Of a DNA stretch of 64,000 bases, positions 15,841 through 24,010 are shown piece after piece. Position 1 is the stretch's first letter, and each line of letters begins with the position of its first letter. This stretch comes from Giesbergeria sp. (GTDB taxonomy: Bacteria; Pseudomonadota; Gammaproteobacteria; Burkholderiales; Burkholderiaceae_C). Position numbers and translations under genes: made by a program. A model generated the notes under the pieces. The model made no database searches. It was not told the DNA's origin and saw nothing but the letters and a program-made list of their open reading frames with translations. The stretch spans positions 1-64,000 of the forward strand of contig NZ_JAQUCA010000003.1 in the NCBI RefSeq assembly GCF_028686475.1. Reading direction: 5' to 3'.

Positions 15841-17631
15841 ATGCTGCGCTGCCTGTGCTTGCTCCTGCTGTGCTGGCTTGGGTATGGGCCAGTGGGGGCA
15901 CAGACATTGCAGGCACACACCGAGCGGCATGATGTAAGCGCCGATGTGGCCGTACTAGAAGACCCCAACGGCCAGTTCAGCATTGAGCAGGTGCGCCAGC
16001 CCGCGATGGCCGGGCGTTTTGTGCGGCCAACCCAAGACGGAGATTTGAATTTTGGCTTCACGGCATCGGCCTATTGGCTGCGTCTGCGCTTGCAGCGCCC
16101 AGCAGAAGCACCAACACGCTGGCTGCTAGAAGTACCTTACGGCCAAATCGACAGCCTAGAACTTTATACCCCGCAGGGCCAAGTCTGGCGCACCGGCAAC
16201 CAAGCACCGCTGCACAGTCGGCCAGTGTTCCACCGGCATTTTGTGTTTCCGCTGGAGTTAGGCCCGGAGGCGCAATTTTTCTATGTGCGTGCCACCTCCA
16301 ACTACTCTCTGACAGTGCCACTGGTACTGTGGAGTGAAACTGGTTTTCACCACCACGAGCAGCGCGAGCTGATCTTGCAGTTTCTGTATTACGGTGCGTT
16401 GCTGTCTCTGATGATTTACAACCTGTTGTTGTACTTCTCGCTGCGCGATCAACGCTTCTTGTTTTACAGCCTCTATGTACTGTGCATGGGTTTGGGCATG
16501 TTCGCCGGTAACGGCTATGGCCGTTTGTTGGTCTGGACAGAAGCGATTGCCTTTGACAACGTGGCCCAAAGCACGATTTTGTCGGTGGCGGCGTTGTTTG
16601 GGGCCCACTTTACGCGGCTGTTCTTGCAGACCCCCCGACGGCTGCCGCGTTTGGATCGTTGCTTGCAAGGGCATATGCTGCTCTTTTTGCTGTTGGCCCT
16701 CGGGTTTTTAGCCACCTTGTCTGCACCGATGCCGGTACGCAGTTTCAATCAGTGCCTTTTGCTCAATGGCTTTGCCATGAGCCTGACGATTGCGCTGGCA
16801 GGTTGGCAAACCCTGCGTACTGGGGAGAGCAGCGCCCGCTCCTTTTTAATCGCTTGGAGCATCTTGTGGTTGGGGGTGTTGGTGGCCGGGTTGCGTGCCT
16901 TTGGTGTCGTACCTACCAATGGTGTGACGGCTTATGCCTTGCAAATTGCGTCCACCTTCGAGATGCTGCTGCTGTCTTTGGCACTGGCCGACATCATCCA
17001 TGCAGAACGCCGGGCGCGCGAACAATCACAGCAACAGATGCTGGAGTGGTCGCGCAGCTCTGAAGAACGGTTAGAAAATGCCGTGCGCGCACGCACTGCC
17101 GAACTAGAAATCGCCAACGCCCGACTGGAAATGTTGGGCTATACCGATGGCCTGACAGGCTTGGCCAATCGCCGTCTGTTCGATCAAACCTTGGCCCATG
17201 CTTGTAGCAGCACTGAGGCTACTGGCGTGGCGCTGGTCATGCTGGATGTCGACCACTTTAAGCAATTCAACGACCACTATGGCCATTTGGCGGGCGACCA
17301 TTGCTTGCAACAAATAGCGCAGGTTCTAGCCCACCATGTGGCCGCACGACCCCATACACTGGCAGCACGCTATGGGGGCGAGGAATTTGCAGTCATCATG
17401 CGCCATATCAGCGGTGATGAAGCCTACACATTGGCCCAACAGTTGTGTGCTGGCGTAGCGGCTTTGGCCCTGCCCCACATAATGGCACCCTCAGGCATAG
17501 TCACCATCAGTTTGGGGGTGGCACAGTGGCGGCCCGATGGTGGCGATTGCCCCAGTCCAACGACACTGATTGGTCAGGCAGATTTGGCCCTGTACCGCGC
17601 GAAAGAAGCTGGACGCAATCAAGTGCAATAA
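15841..17631 (+). CDS. Membrane-bound diguanylate cyclase (7TMR-DISM sensory module + GGDEF)
   Basis: A 596-residue protein with a signal peptide (to about GPVGAQ), a periplasmic carbohydrate-binding-like 7TMR-DISM extracellular domain (residues ~30-165), seven membrane segments (~180-385), a short coiled coil and a C-terminal GGDEF domain. The active-site sequence RYGGEEF is intact and LDVDHFKQFNDHYGH holds the metal and substrate residues, so it should make c-di-GMP in response to an external signal. The ATG at 15841 is used. An upstream in-frame TTG would put charged residues before the signal peptide. There is no obvious RxxD inhibitory site. Confidence 0.88.
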   Translation: MLRCLCLLLLCWLGYGPVGAQTLQAHTERHDVSADVAVLEDPNGQFSIEQVRQPAMAGRFVRPTQDGDLNFGFTASAYWLRLRLQRPAEAPTRWLLEVPYGQIDSLELYTPQGQVWRTGNQAPLHSRPVFHRHFVFPLELGPEAQFFYVRATSNYSLTVPLVLWSETGFHHHEQRELILQFLYYGALLSLMIYNLLLYFSLRDQRFLFYSLYVLCMGLGMFAGNGYGRLLVWTEAIAFDNVAQSTILSVAALFGAHFTRLFLQTPRRLPRLDRCLQGHMLLFLLLALGFLATLSAPMPVRSFNQCLLLNGFAMSLTIALAGWQTLRTGESSARSFLIAWSILWLGVLVAGLRAFGVVPTNGVTAYALQIASTFEMLLLSLALADIIHAERRAREQSQQQMLEWSRSSEERLENAVRARTAELEIANARLEMLGYTDGLTGLANRRLFDQTLAHACSSTEATGVALVMLDVDHFKQFNDHYGHLAGDHCLQQIAQVLAHHVAARPHTLAARYGGEEFAVIMRHISGDEAYTLAQQLCAGVAALALPHIMAPSGIVTISLGVAQWRPDGGDCPSPTTLIGQADLALYRAKEAGRNQVQ

Positions 17632-17671
17632 ACCAACCTGCAACTCAACTACTTCTCAGGGGAAGAGCGCG

Positions 17672-17986
17672 ATGAGCACAAACAGCAATTTTGACCAGCG
17701 GTGTTACGAGCTGCTCCAGCAGATACCCAAGGGCAAAGTCACTACCTACAAAGAAATGGCCCATGCCTTGGGCAGCAAAGCTTGGCGAGCAGTGGGCACC
17801 GCCATGGCAAAAAACACCCATCTAATCCACATTCCTTGCCATAGGGTGGTAAAAAGCGATGGCAGCATTGGCCAATACGCCCTTGGAGCCGAGAAAAAGG
17901 CAGAACTCCTCAGGAGTGAGGGTATTGCCATTGCGAACCAGAAAATTCAAAACCTAGACGAATATCTGTTTCGGTTTCCTACCTGA
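17672..17986 (+). CDS. MGMT-family O6-alkylguanine-DNA alkyltransferase-like protein
   Basis: This 104-residue protein corresponds to the C-terminal DNA-binding and active-site domain of O6-methylguanine-DNA methyltransferase. It has the methyl-acceptor motif IPCHRVV, the arginine-finger region (AWRAVGTAMAKN) and the start KGKVTTYKEMAHALG. The catalytic Cys is present, so it is not an Atl-type protein in which Trp replaces it. The N-terminal domain of Ada/Ogt is absent, which is common for small MGMT-like proteins. GGGGAAGAG precedes the ATG. The composition is slightly more AT-rich than the neighbours. Confidence 0.85.
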   Translation: MSTNSNFDQRCYELLQQIPKGKVTTYKEMAHALGSKAWRAVGTAMAKNTHLIHIPCHRVVKSDGSIGQYALGAEKKAELLRSEGIAIANQKIQNLDEYLFRFPT

Positions 17987-18044
17987 CTTGGTACACCCAC
18001 ACATCCAAGGGCTTGGCTTGGTCGGTTTTTGAGCCACAGTGGTA

Positions 18045-18590
18045 TTAGCCCACCACCAGTTTATGCACCAAATCTGCCGCAGTAGACGCGCCATATTTGC
18101 GCATCAAACGTGCGCGGTAAATTTCTACCGTGCGATGGCTAATGCCCAAAGCTTTGCCAATTTCTTTCGAGGTCAGGCCCTCTAGCAAACGCGCTGCCAC
18201 TTCGCGCTCGCGTCCGGTCAAGTCGGCTTTCACAGGGCGCTGTGCGCTCATGTCTTCAAAGCTCCAAATGCCCGATGCGTGCGGCGCTTGCCGATTCACG
18301 GCCCGGCCTGAAACTTGACACCAGAACATCTCTCCACTCAAACGGCGCATGATGCGGCTGTCGGAGTAGTAGCCCTTGGCATTCAAAATGGGTACCAGCC
18401 GCTCGCCAATGCGCTCGTATTCGTCGGCACTGGGGTAGAGCAAGCGAAACGACTGCCCCAGCAACACCTCGCGCGAAGCGCCAAACATCTGGCAAAAATG
18501 CTGGTTACAGTCCACCATGATGCGGTGGCGCGACAACACCAAGCCCACCGGGGCCAACTCAAAAGCAAGGCGGTAATCTAAGTCCATCAT
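18045..18590 (-). CDS. PAS-LuxR family transcriptional regulator
   Basis: A 181-residue regulator with an N-terminal PAS domain (LAFELAPVGLVLSRHRIMVD) and a C-terminal LuxR-type helix-turn-helix (LTGREREVAARLLEGLTSKEIGKALGISHRTVEIYRARL). There is no receiver domain, so it probably senses a ligand or redox state directly. It is divergent from scoAB. The 90-bp gap contains a perfect 11-bp inverted repeat that fits a dimeric LuxR-type binding site, so control of scoAB is the best guess. The start is one of two adjacent Met codons (18590 or 18587). Confidence 0.82.
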   Translation of the reverse strand: MMDLDYRLAFELAPVGLVLSRHRIMVDCNQHFCQMFGASREVLLGQSFRLLYPSADEYERIGERLVPILNAKGYYSDSRIMRRLSGEMFWCQVSGRAVNRQAPHASGIWSFEDMSAQRPVKADLTGREREVAARLLEGLTSKEIGKALGISHRTVEIYRARLMRKYGASTAADLVHKLVVG

Positions 18591-18619
18591 CGGCAGCAAG
18601 GCAGGGCAAGTCTTTAGGG

Positions 18620-18647
18620 GATACTACGTAGCAGGTTACGTAGTATC
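18620..18647. promoter_or_regulatory. Perfect inverted repeat operator between PAS-LuxR gene and scoA
   Basis: GATACTACGTA (18620-18630) is repeated inverted as TACGTAGTATC (18637-18647) with a six-base spacer. Perfect 11-bp arms in a divergent intergenic region suggest the binding site of the adjacent LuxR-type dimer. The site ends 30 bp before the scoA start codon, so it may overlap or lie next to the promoter. It could in principle act as an RNA hairpin, but no T run follows. Confidence 0.6.
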
Positions 18648-18677
18648 TTCGCTACAACCTATCTCAAGGAGACTGTT

Positions 18678-19382
18678 GTGAACAAAGTGTTTCCCTCCGC
18701 CGCCGCTGCCCTCGAAGGCGTGGTGGCCGATGGCCAACTGATTGCTGTGGGCGGCTTTGGCCTGTGCGGCATCCCAGAGGCGCTGATCGATGCGCTGCGC
18801 GATTCGGGTGTCAAAGACCTGACCGTGATTTCTAACAATGCTGGCGTGGATGGTTTTGGCCTGGGCAAGCTGCTCGAAACACGCCAAATCAAAAAGATGA
18901 TCTCGTCCTATGTGGGCGAGAACAAGGAGTTTGAGCGCCAATACTTGGCGGGTGAGCTGGAGCTGGAATTTACCCCCCAAGGCACCTTGGCAGAAAAGCT
19001 GCGTGCGGGCGGTGCAGGCATTCCAGCCTTCTTCACCAAAACCGGCGTGGGTACCTTGGTGGCCGAAGGCAAAGAGCTGCGCGAGTTTGACGGTGAAACC
19101 TATGTCATGGAGCGCTCTTTGGTGCCCGAGGTGGCACTCATCAAGGCCGATGTGGCCGATATGTCGGGCAATTTGCGCTTTCACCTGACAGCGCGCAACT
19201 TCAACCCAGCAGCGGCCACCGCTGGCAAGATTTGCATTGTCGAAGTAGAACGCATTGTGGCCACCGGCGAGATTGCCCCCGACGATGTGCATTTGCCCGG
19301 CATTTATGTACACCGCATTGTGCACAACCCCACGCCCGAAAAGCGCATCGAAAAGCGCACCCTGCGCGACCGCAAAGTTTAA
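18678..19382 (+). CDS. scoA: 3-oxoacid CoA-transferase subunit A
   Basis: The alpha subunit of succinyl-CoA:3-ketoacid CoA transferase, which with ScoB moves CoA from succinyl-CoA to acetoacetate for ketone-body and PHB-degradation metabolism. The glycine-rich motif [16 protein letters not shown] is typical, and the 234-residue length is normal. Translation begins at GTG 18678, with AAGGAG seven bases upstream. scoB begins 15 bp after the stop with its own AAGGAG. A PAS-LuxR regulator is divergent. A related acetate CoA-transferase cannot be excluded, but the scoAB layout and sequence fit best. Confidence 0.92.
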   Translation: MNKVFPSAAAALEGVVADGQLIAVGGFGLCGIPEALIDALRDSGVKDLTVISNNAGVDGFGLGKLLETRQIKKMISSYVGENKEFERQYLAGELELEFTPQGTLAEKLRAGGAGIPAFFTKTGVGTLVAEGKELREFDGETYVMERSLVPEVALIKADVADMSGNLRFHLTARNFNPAAATAGKICIVEVERIVATGEIAPDDVHLPGIYVHRIVHNPTPEKRIEKRTLRDRKV

Positions 19383-19396
19383 GGAGACACCCCATC

Positions 19397-20035
19397 ATGG
19401 CCTGGACCCAAGACCAAATGGCTGCGCGTGCCGCGCAGGAACTGCAAGACGGCTTTTACGTCAATCTGGGCATCGGCATCCCAACGCTGGTGGCGAATCA
19501 TGTACCCGACCACATCGAAGTGTGGCTGCAAAGCGAAAACGGCATGCTGGGCATTGGCCCCTTTCCGTATGAGGATGAGGTGGATGCTGACCTGATTAAC
19601 GCCGGTAAACAAACCGTCACCACCATCAAGGGCTCGTCGATTTTTGGCTCGGACCAATCGTTTGCCATGATTCGGGGCGGCAAAATCAACCTGTCCATTT
19701 TGGGCGCAATGCAAGTGACCGACAAGGGCGACTTGGCCAACTGGATGATTCCGGGCAAGATGGTCAAGGGCATGGGCGGCGCAATGGATTTGGTGGCTGG
19801 CGTGAAGCGCGTGATTGTGCTGATGGAGCATGTCGCCAAGAAAAAAGACGGCAGCATTGACCTGAAAATCCTGCCCCAATGCAGCTTGCCCCTGACCGGC
19901 AAAGGTGTGGTCAACCGCATCATTACCGACTTGGGCGTGATGGATGTCACCCCCGAAGGGCTGAAATTGGTAGAGCTGGCCGACGGCGTGACGCTAGAGG
20001 AAATTCAAAGCAAAACGGGTGTGCCGCTGCTGTAA
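19397..20035 (+). CDS. scoB: 3-oxoacid CoA-transferase subunit B
   Basis: The 212-residue beta subunit, which carries the catalytic glutamate in [10 protein letters not shown] that forms the glutamyl-CoA thioester. The N-terminal [17 protein letters not shown] is characteristic. The start at 19397 follows AAGGAGACACCCCATC. The upstream open frame overlapping scoA is not coding. A strong hairpin terminator follows 30 bp after the stop, ending the scoAB operon. Confidence 0.93.
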   Translation: MAWTQDQMAARAAQELQDGFYVNLGIGIPTLVANHVPDHIEVWLQSENGMLGIGPFPYEDEVDADLINAGKQTVTTIKGSSIFGSDQSFAMIRGGKINLSILGAMQVTDKGDLANWMIPGKMVKGMGGAMDLVAGVKRVIVLMEHVAKKKDGSIDLKILPQCSLPLTGKGVVNRIITDLGVMDVTPEGLKLVELADGVTLEEIQSKTGVPLL

Positions 20036-20065
20036 GCCACAGTCAATTTTTTGAAAATTGAAGCA

Positions 20066-20098
20066 CGGCCCCTGCTGCAAGGTAGGGGCCGCTTTTTT
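20066..20098 (+). terminator. Rho-independent terminator of scoAB
   Basis: CGGCCCCT at 20066-20073 pairs with AGGGGCCG at 20084-20091, followed by C and six T. This is a textbook intrinsic terminator for the rightward operon. The convergent methyltransferase gene ends within its T run at 20097. Confidence 0.88.
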
Positions 20099-21467
20099 AC
20101 GCGCCTGTCTGGCGGCGCTCGGCGATGCGCTGGAACTGCACTTCCCACTCTGCATCACTGGTATTTTTATAACGCGAATAGACAAAGCCGGGAATCTGCG
20201 CCACGGGTTTCCCTTTCAGCAATGCCATCACCGTTTGTCCGATGGCGCGGCCCAGGCTGGCAGGTACGGCATTGCCCACTTGTTTGTATTGCTCCACCAG
20301 TGGACCGGCCAGCGTCCAGTCGTCGGGGAATTCCTGTACGCGCTTGTATTCTTCGACGGAAAGCGGGCGTAACTCCTGCGGGTGCGCCAAATCGGTAGCG
20401 GGCATCGCGGGGTGTGTGACCAAGGTGCGGGCCGGTTTATTCCAGGCCAAACGGCGCAAAAAACCGGTTTTACCGCCGCCCGCATCGTAGGATTTACCCA
20501 TCGCCTCTTTTTGCAAGGCTTCGGGCAGATTTTTCCAGTTCTGGCCTTCACCCAGCAGGCGGTAATAGCGCAGGCGTTTTTCTGGAAAGTTGAGGTGATG
20601 GTGTTCGGTGCTTTCCAGTCCCTTGGTGGCTTGTCGAAAGGTTTTCCATTTTTTCAGGCCATGCTGGCCTTGGTCACTGTGGCTAGGAGGTAAGTAGGGT
20701 GGACGTGAACCATCGCGCGCACAGACAATTACCACCCGTTCGCGCACCTGCGGCGTGCCAAAATTGGCCGCGTTGTACAGGTTGAACGAATAGCCATAGC
20801 CGTGGCGGCGAATTTCATTCAAGACAAAATTCAGCGCACCGCCGGGCAGTTCGTCCAGCGTCAAGTCCGGAAACTCCGCACCGCGCAATTCATGCGGACG
20901 ATGTTGCATCGGGCACGACAGCAGGCCACGCACGTTTTCAATCACCAGATAGCGCGGGCGGATGGCAAAGGCCAGTTGCAGGTAGGTCAGGAAAGCGTTG
21001 CCGCGCTCATCTTTGAAGCCCTTGCGCTTGCCCGCCGTGCTAAAAGCTTGGCAGGGCGGGCCACCGACCATCAAGTCCACTTCTTGCCTTGGCTCCAGCC
21101 CGGCGTAGTGCAGCACCTGCTCGGCGCTGTAATCGTTGATGTCGCCAATCAAGGCCGTGTCTGGGCGGTTCAGCGCAATCGTTTGGCGGCAGTATTTGTC
21201 CATCTCGCAGGTCAAACGCACTTCAAAACCGGCCTGTTCAATGCCTAAATCTAAGCCCATCGCACCGGAGAAAAAGCTCAAGGCAATCGGCTTACCGCTG
21301 CTGGCGCTGCGTCGTTTGATTGGGGTATTGGCCAGGTAGCGCGGGTGGTCTTCGGCCACTTGGTGCGCGGTACGCAGGGCATAGCGCTTGAGGCTGGCAG
21401 CGCCAATGAGCCAAGTGGCCCCTATTTTTCGTACCTCTAGGCTGCCATCGCGGCACAGGGTACGCAC
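20097..21467 (-). CDS. dcm: DNA (cytosine-5-)-methyltransferase, orphan
   Basis: This is a C5-cytosine methyltransferase of the Dcm type. Motif I is ALSFFSGAMGLDLGIEQAGF, motif IV the catalytic GGPPCQAFS, motif VI ENVRGL, and motif X GNAVPASLGRAIG. All are intact. The frame is open from a GTG at 21467. Upstream, an ATG at 21527 with ribosome-like GGAAAT starts MSTDCTI, then an in-frame TAG (21506-21504), then QAAAQLQVSVQRVRTLC, which continues without a break into this protein as an excisionase-like helix-turn-helix. An amber mutation has therefore cut the N-terminal domain, and the enzyme must restart at GTG if it is made. No restriction endonuclease or vsr gene is adjacent. Confidence 0.85.
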   Translation of the reverse strand: MRTLCRDGSLEVRKIGATWLIGAASLKRYALRTAHQVAEDHPRYLANTPIKRRSASSGKPIALSFFSGAMGLDLGIEQAGFEVRLTCEMDKYCRQTIALNRPDTALIGDINDYSAEQVLHYAGLEPRQEVDLMVGGPPCQAFSTAGKRKGFKDERGNAFLTYLQLAFAIRPRYLVIENVRGLLSCPMQHRPHELRGAEFPDLTLDELPGGALNFVLNEIRRHGYGYSFNLYNAANFGTPQVRERVVIVCARDGSRPPYLPPSHSDQGQHGLKKWKTFRQATKGLESTEHHHLNFPEKRLRYYRLLGEGQNWKNLPEALQKEAMGKSYDAGGGKTGFLRRLAWNKPARTLVTHPAMPATDLAHPQELRPLSVEEYKRVQEFPDDWTLAGPLVEQYKQVGNAVPASLGRAIGQTVMALLKGKPVAQIPGFVYSRYKNTSDAEWEVQFQRIAERRQTGA

Positions 21468-21652
21468 CCGTTGTACGCTGACTTGGAGTTGTGCGGCAGC
21501 TTGCTAGATAGTGCAATCGGTACTCATTGGGTATTTCCTTAACGAAACTTTTTTGATAATAACACCCGGCTCGTCTAGCAAGCCGCCAACCACCACCTTT
21601 CGCACCCCCCAAGCGCCTGCGGTTTAATACGGCATCTTTTTTCTTGCCCTAT

Positions 21653-22975
21653 ATGCGCGACCTTTCTGCAATAGACAGCACTCCGCCATCGGTTTTTCCT
21701 ACCGAACTGCCCCATAGCCCGCACTATTTGCGTGCCGTGACGGATTTGGCCCACCAGCGCGCCGTGGTGGCGCACGAGGCCATCTATGCAGAAAGTGGTA
21801 TCAAGCTGGTAGAAAAGGGGATGCGCTTGGATGGCCGCCTGTACGACCGCTTGGTGCAACACACCCTGCGCGAACCCGTGGACAGCCATTTGGTGGCCGA
21901 AGATGCCGTGGACCACACCGTTCTGACCGCCGTAGCACGGCAATTAATCCAGCGTGATGGTTTATTGCCCTTGCTCATGCAAGATATGGGGCCGGGGTTT
22001 GAACAATTTTGGCCCACTTTGGCCCAAATTCCGCTGCCCGGCTCCATCATGTTCAAACTGACCGTAATGCGCGAAGAATCGCTCCACCTGTTTGAACACG
22101 GCCTGCACATGGCCATACTGGCTTGGTGGCTGGCCGTGCGCCGTGGTTTGAGCGATGCCGACAGTGTGGCCGTGGTGGCAGCAGCGTTGTTGCACGATAT
22201 GGGGGTATTGCACCTGGACCCAGCTTGGCGCGACCGGGCGCAAAAAATTGTCGGGGCGCAGCGTAAAAATTTGGTAGCCCACCCGATCATTGGCATGTTG
22301 ATGGTGCGTGGCTCTGGTGGCTACCCCGATGCCGTGGCGACGGCGGTGCTAGAACACCACGAGCGCATGGACGGCAGCGGCTACCCGCGTAGCCTGTCTG
22401 GTGCCGACATCTCGCCACTGGGGCAAATTTTGCTGCTGTGCGAAGTCGTGACCACGTTTTACGATAAATATGCCCACGACTCGCCGGGGCTGCATTTGGC
22501 CACAGTGCTACGGCTCAACCACCGCAAGTTTCCCGCCGATTTGTGCCACCACGTCATGGCACTGGTGCGCCAAAGCTTGCCACCCGAGCCAACCTTGGTA
22601 TTGCTCGGGGCCAATGTGCAACGCTATTTGCAAATCGTTACGCTGGCGTTTGAGCGTTGGGAGCAACTGTGCAGCTTGGTGGCCATCGCGCCCGCCGGGC
22701 CACAGGCATTTGTGCAGGAGCGCTTGCAAGGGCTTAGCAAAACCCTCAGCGAGGCGGGCTTGCATCCACAATGCGCGCCTAAACTGCTAGAGCTGCTGCA
22801 AGGCGATGCCCAAGCCACGGCAGAACTGTGTTTTTTGGGGCGCGAGGCCCTGTGGCAACTGCAAAGCATTGTCCACAGCTGTTTGCGCCGTTGGCCCGAG
22901 GTGGCCGAGCGCCAAAACCCCGCCGACCGTTTTTTGGCCGATTGGTGCGATTGGTTGCTGGCCCAACAACGTTAA
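21653..22975 (+). CDS. HD-GYP domain protein (c-di-GMP phosphodiesterase family)
   Basis: A 440-residue cytoplasmic protein with a central HD-GYP-type domain. LLHDMG carries the HD metal-binding pair and HHERMDGSGYPRSL is the GYP loop, with further conserved residues in LGQILLLCEVVTTFYDK. The lysine that usually follows HDxG is replaced by Val. The family usually breaks down c-di-GMP to pGpG or GMP. The N-terminal ~130 residues and the C-terminal helical region are unassigned. The start is ATG 21653, with an upstream TTG as alternative. It is divergent from the methyltransferase gene. Confidence 0.82.
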   Translation: MRDLSAIDSTPPSVFPTELPHSPHYLRAVTDLAHQRAVVAHEAIYAESGIKLVEKGMRLDGRLYDRLVQHTLREPVDSHLVAEDAVDHTVLTAVARQLIQRDGLLPLLMQDMGPGFEQFWPTLAQIPLPGSIMFKLTVMREESLHLFEHGLHMAILAWWLAVRRGLSDADSVAVVAAALLHDMGVLHLDPAWRDRAQKIVGAQRKNLVAHPIIGMLMVRGSGGYPDAVATAVLEHHERMDGSGYPRSLSGADISPLGQILLLCEVVTTFYDKYAHDSPGLHLATVLRLNHRKFPADLCHHVMALVRQSLPPEPTLVLLGANVQRYLQIVTLAFERWEQLCSLVAIAPAGPQAFVQERLQGLSKTLSEAGLHPQCAPKLLELLQGDAQATAELCFLGREALWQLQSIVHSCLRRWPEVAERQNPADRFLADWCDWLLAQQR

Positions 22976-22983
22976 CACAGACC

Positions 22984-23931
22984 ATGCCATCGTCCATCAG
23001 CAACGCCAACACCACCACAAGCACCGCCAACACCACCACAGCAGTATTGCCAATGCGCGCTGGACTTAACCCGAGTTGTGTTGCTTTGCCCGCCAGCGGC
23101 AGCGGCACGCTACTGGATTTTTTAGCCCAACACCTGCCGGGGATAGAACGTAGCCAATGGCAGCAGCGCATGGAGACCGGCCAAGTGGTGGACGCACGCG
23201 GCCAAACCGTGACACCCCAGCGCCCCTTTGAGGCACACTTGCGCCTCTACTATTACCGTGAAGTTGCCAACGAATTGGTGATTCCGTTTCAAGAAGAAGT
23301 GCTGTACCAAGATGCCCATTTGTTGGTGGCCGATAAACCGCATTTTTTGCCGGTAGTACCCGCTGGGCGCTACGTACAGCAAACCCTGTTGGTGCGCTTG
23401 CGCCAGCGTTTGGGGTTGCCCGAACTCTCGCCCCTGCACCGCATTGACCGCGAAACCGCCGGGCTGGTGTTGTTTTCGGTGCAACGGGCCACGCGCGGCC
23501 TGTACCAAAATTTGTTTCGAGACCGGGCCATCGTCAAGCATTACGAGGCGGTAGCCCCGTGGCGGCCTGAATTAGAGTTTCCGCGCCAGCACCACAGCCG
23601 CTTAACAGAAAGCGGCCAGTTCTTTTTAATGCACGAAGTACCCGGCCCCCCCAACAGCCACACCCAGATGGAGCTGCTGGAGGTAGCCGCCCCTTGGGCG
23701 CGCTACCGGCTCTCGCCCATTACCGGCAAACGCCACCAATTGCGCGTTCAAATGGCCGCCTTGGGCCTGCCCTTGCGCTACGATGCGTTTTACCCCCAAG
23801 TCCAAGACCAGCCCGAGGGCGATTTTTCTCGGCCCTTGCAGCTGCTGGCGCGCGCGCTGGCATTTACCGACCCCCTGAGCGGCCAGCTACACCAGTTTGT
23901 CAGTCAACGCCAACTGCTGCCCTTGGCCTGA
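22984..23931 (+). CDS. RluA-family RNA pseudouridine synthase
   Basis: A 315-residue pseudouridine synthase. The catalytic motif HRIDRETAGLVLFS contains the essential Asp, and ITGKRHQLRVQMAALGLPL is the second conserved RluA-family block. An S4-like stretch precedes the catalytic domain (GTLLDFLAQHLPGIERSQWQ). The target uridine, in rRNA or tRNA, cannot be told from sequence. The ATG at 22984 gives a Thr/Asn-rich low-complexity N-terminus of about 20 residues, and a second ATG at 23053 would remove it. It starts eight bases after the HD-GYP gene and is probably cotranscribed. Confidence 0.85.
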   Translation: MPSSISNANTTTSTANTTTAVLPMRAGLNPSCVALPASGSGTLLDFLAQHLPGIERSQWQQRMETGQVVDARGQTVTPQRPFEAHLRLYYYREVANELVIPFQEEVLYQDAHLLVADKPHFLPVVPAGRYVQQTLLVRLRQRLGLPELSPLHRIDRETAGLVLFSVQRATRGLYQNLFRDRAIVKHYEAVAPWRPELEFPRQHHSRLTESGQFFLMHEVPGPPNSHTQMELLEVAAPWARYRLSPITGKRHQLRVQMAALGLPLRYDAFYPQVQDQPEGDFSRPLQLLARALAFTDPLSGQLHQFVSQRQLLPLA

Positions 23932-24010
23932 AACCGTTTTTGCTTGCTGTGCAGCGCTGGCGTTACACTGGCTGGCTTAGGGTTGCTCTTTTTTTTCGCC
24001 GTTTCTGTCT

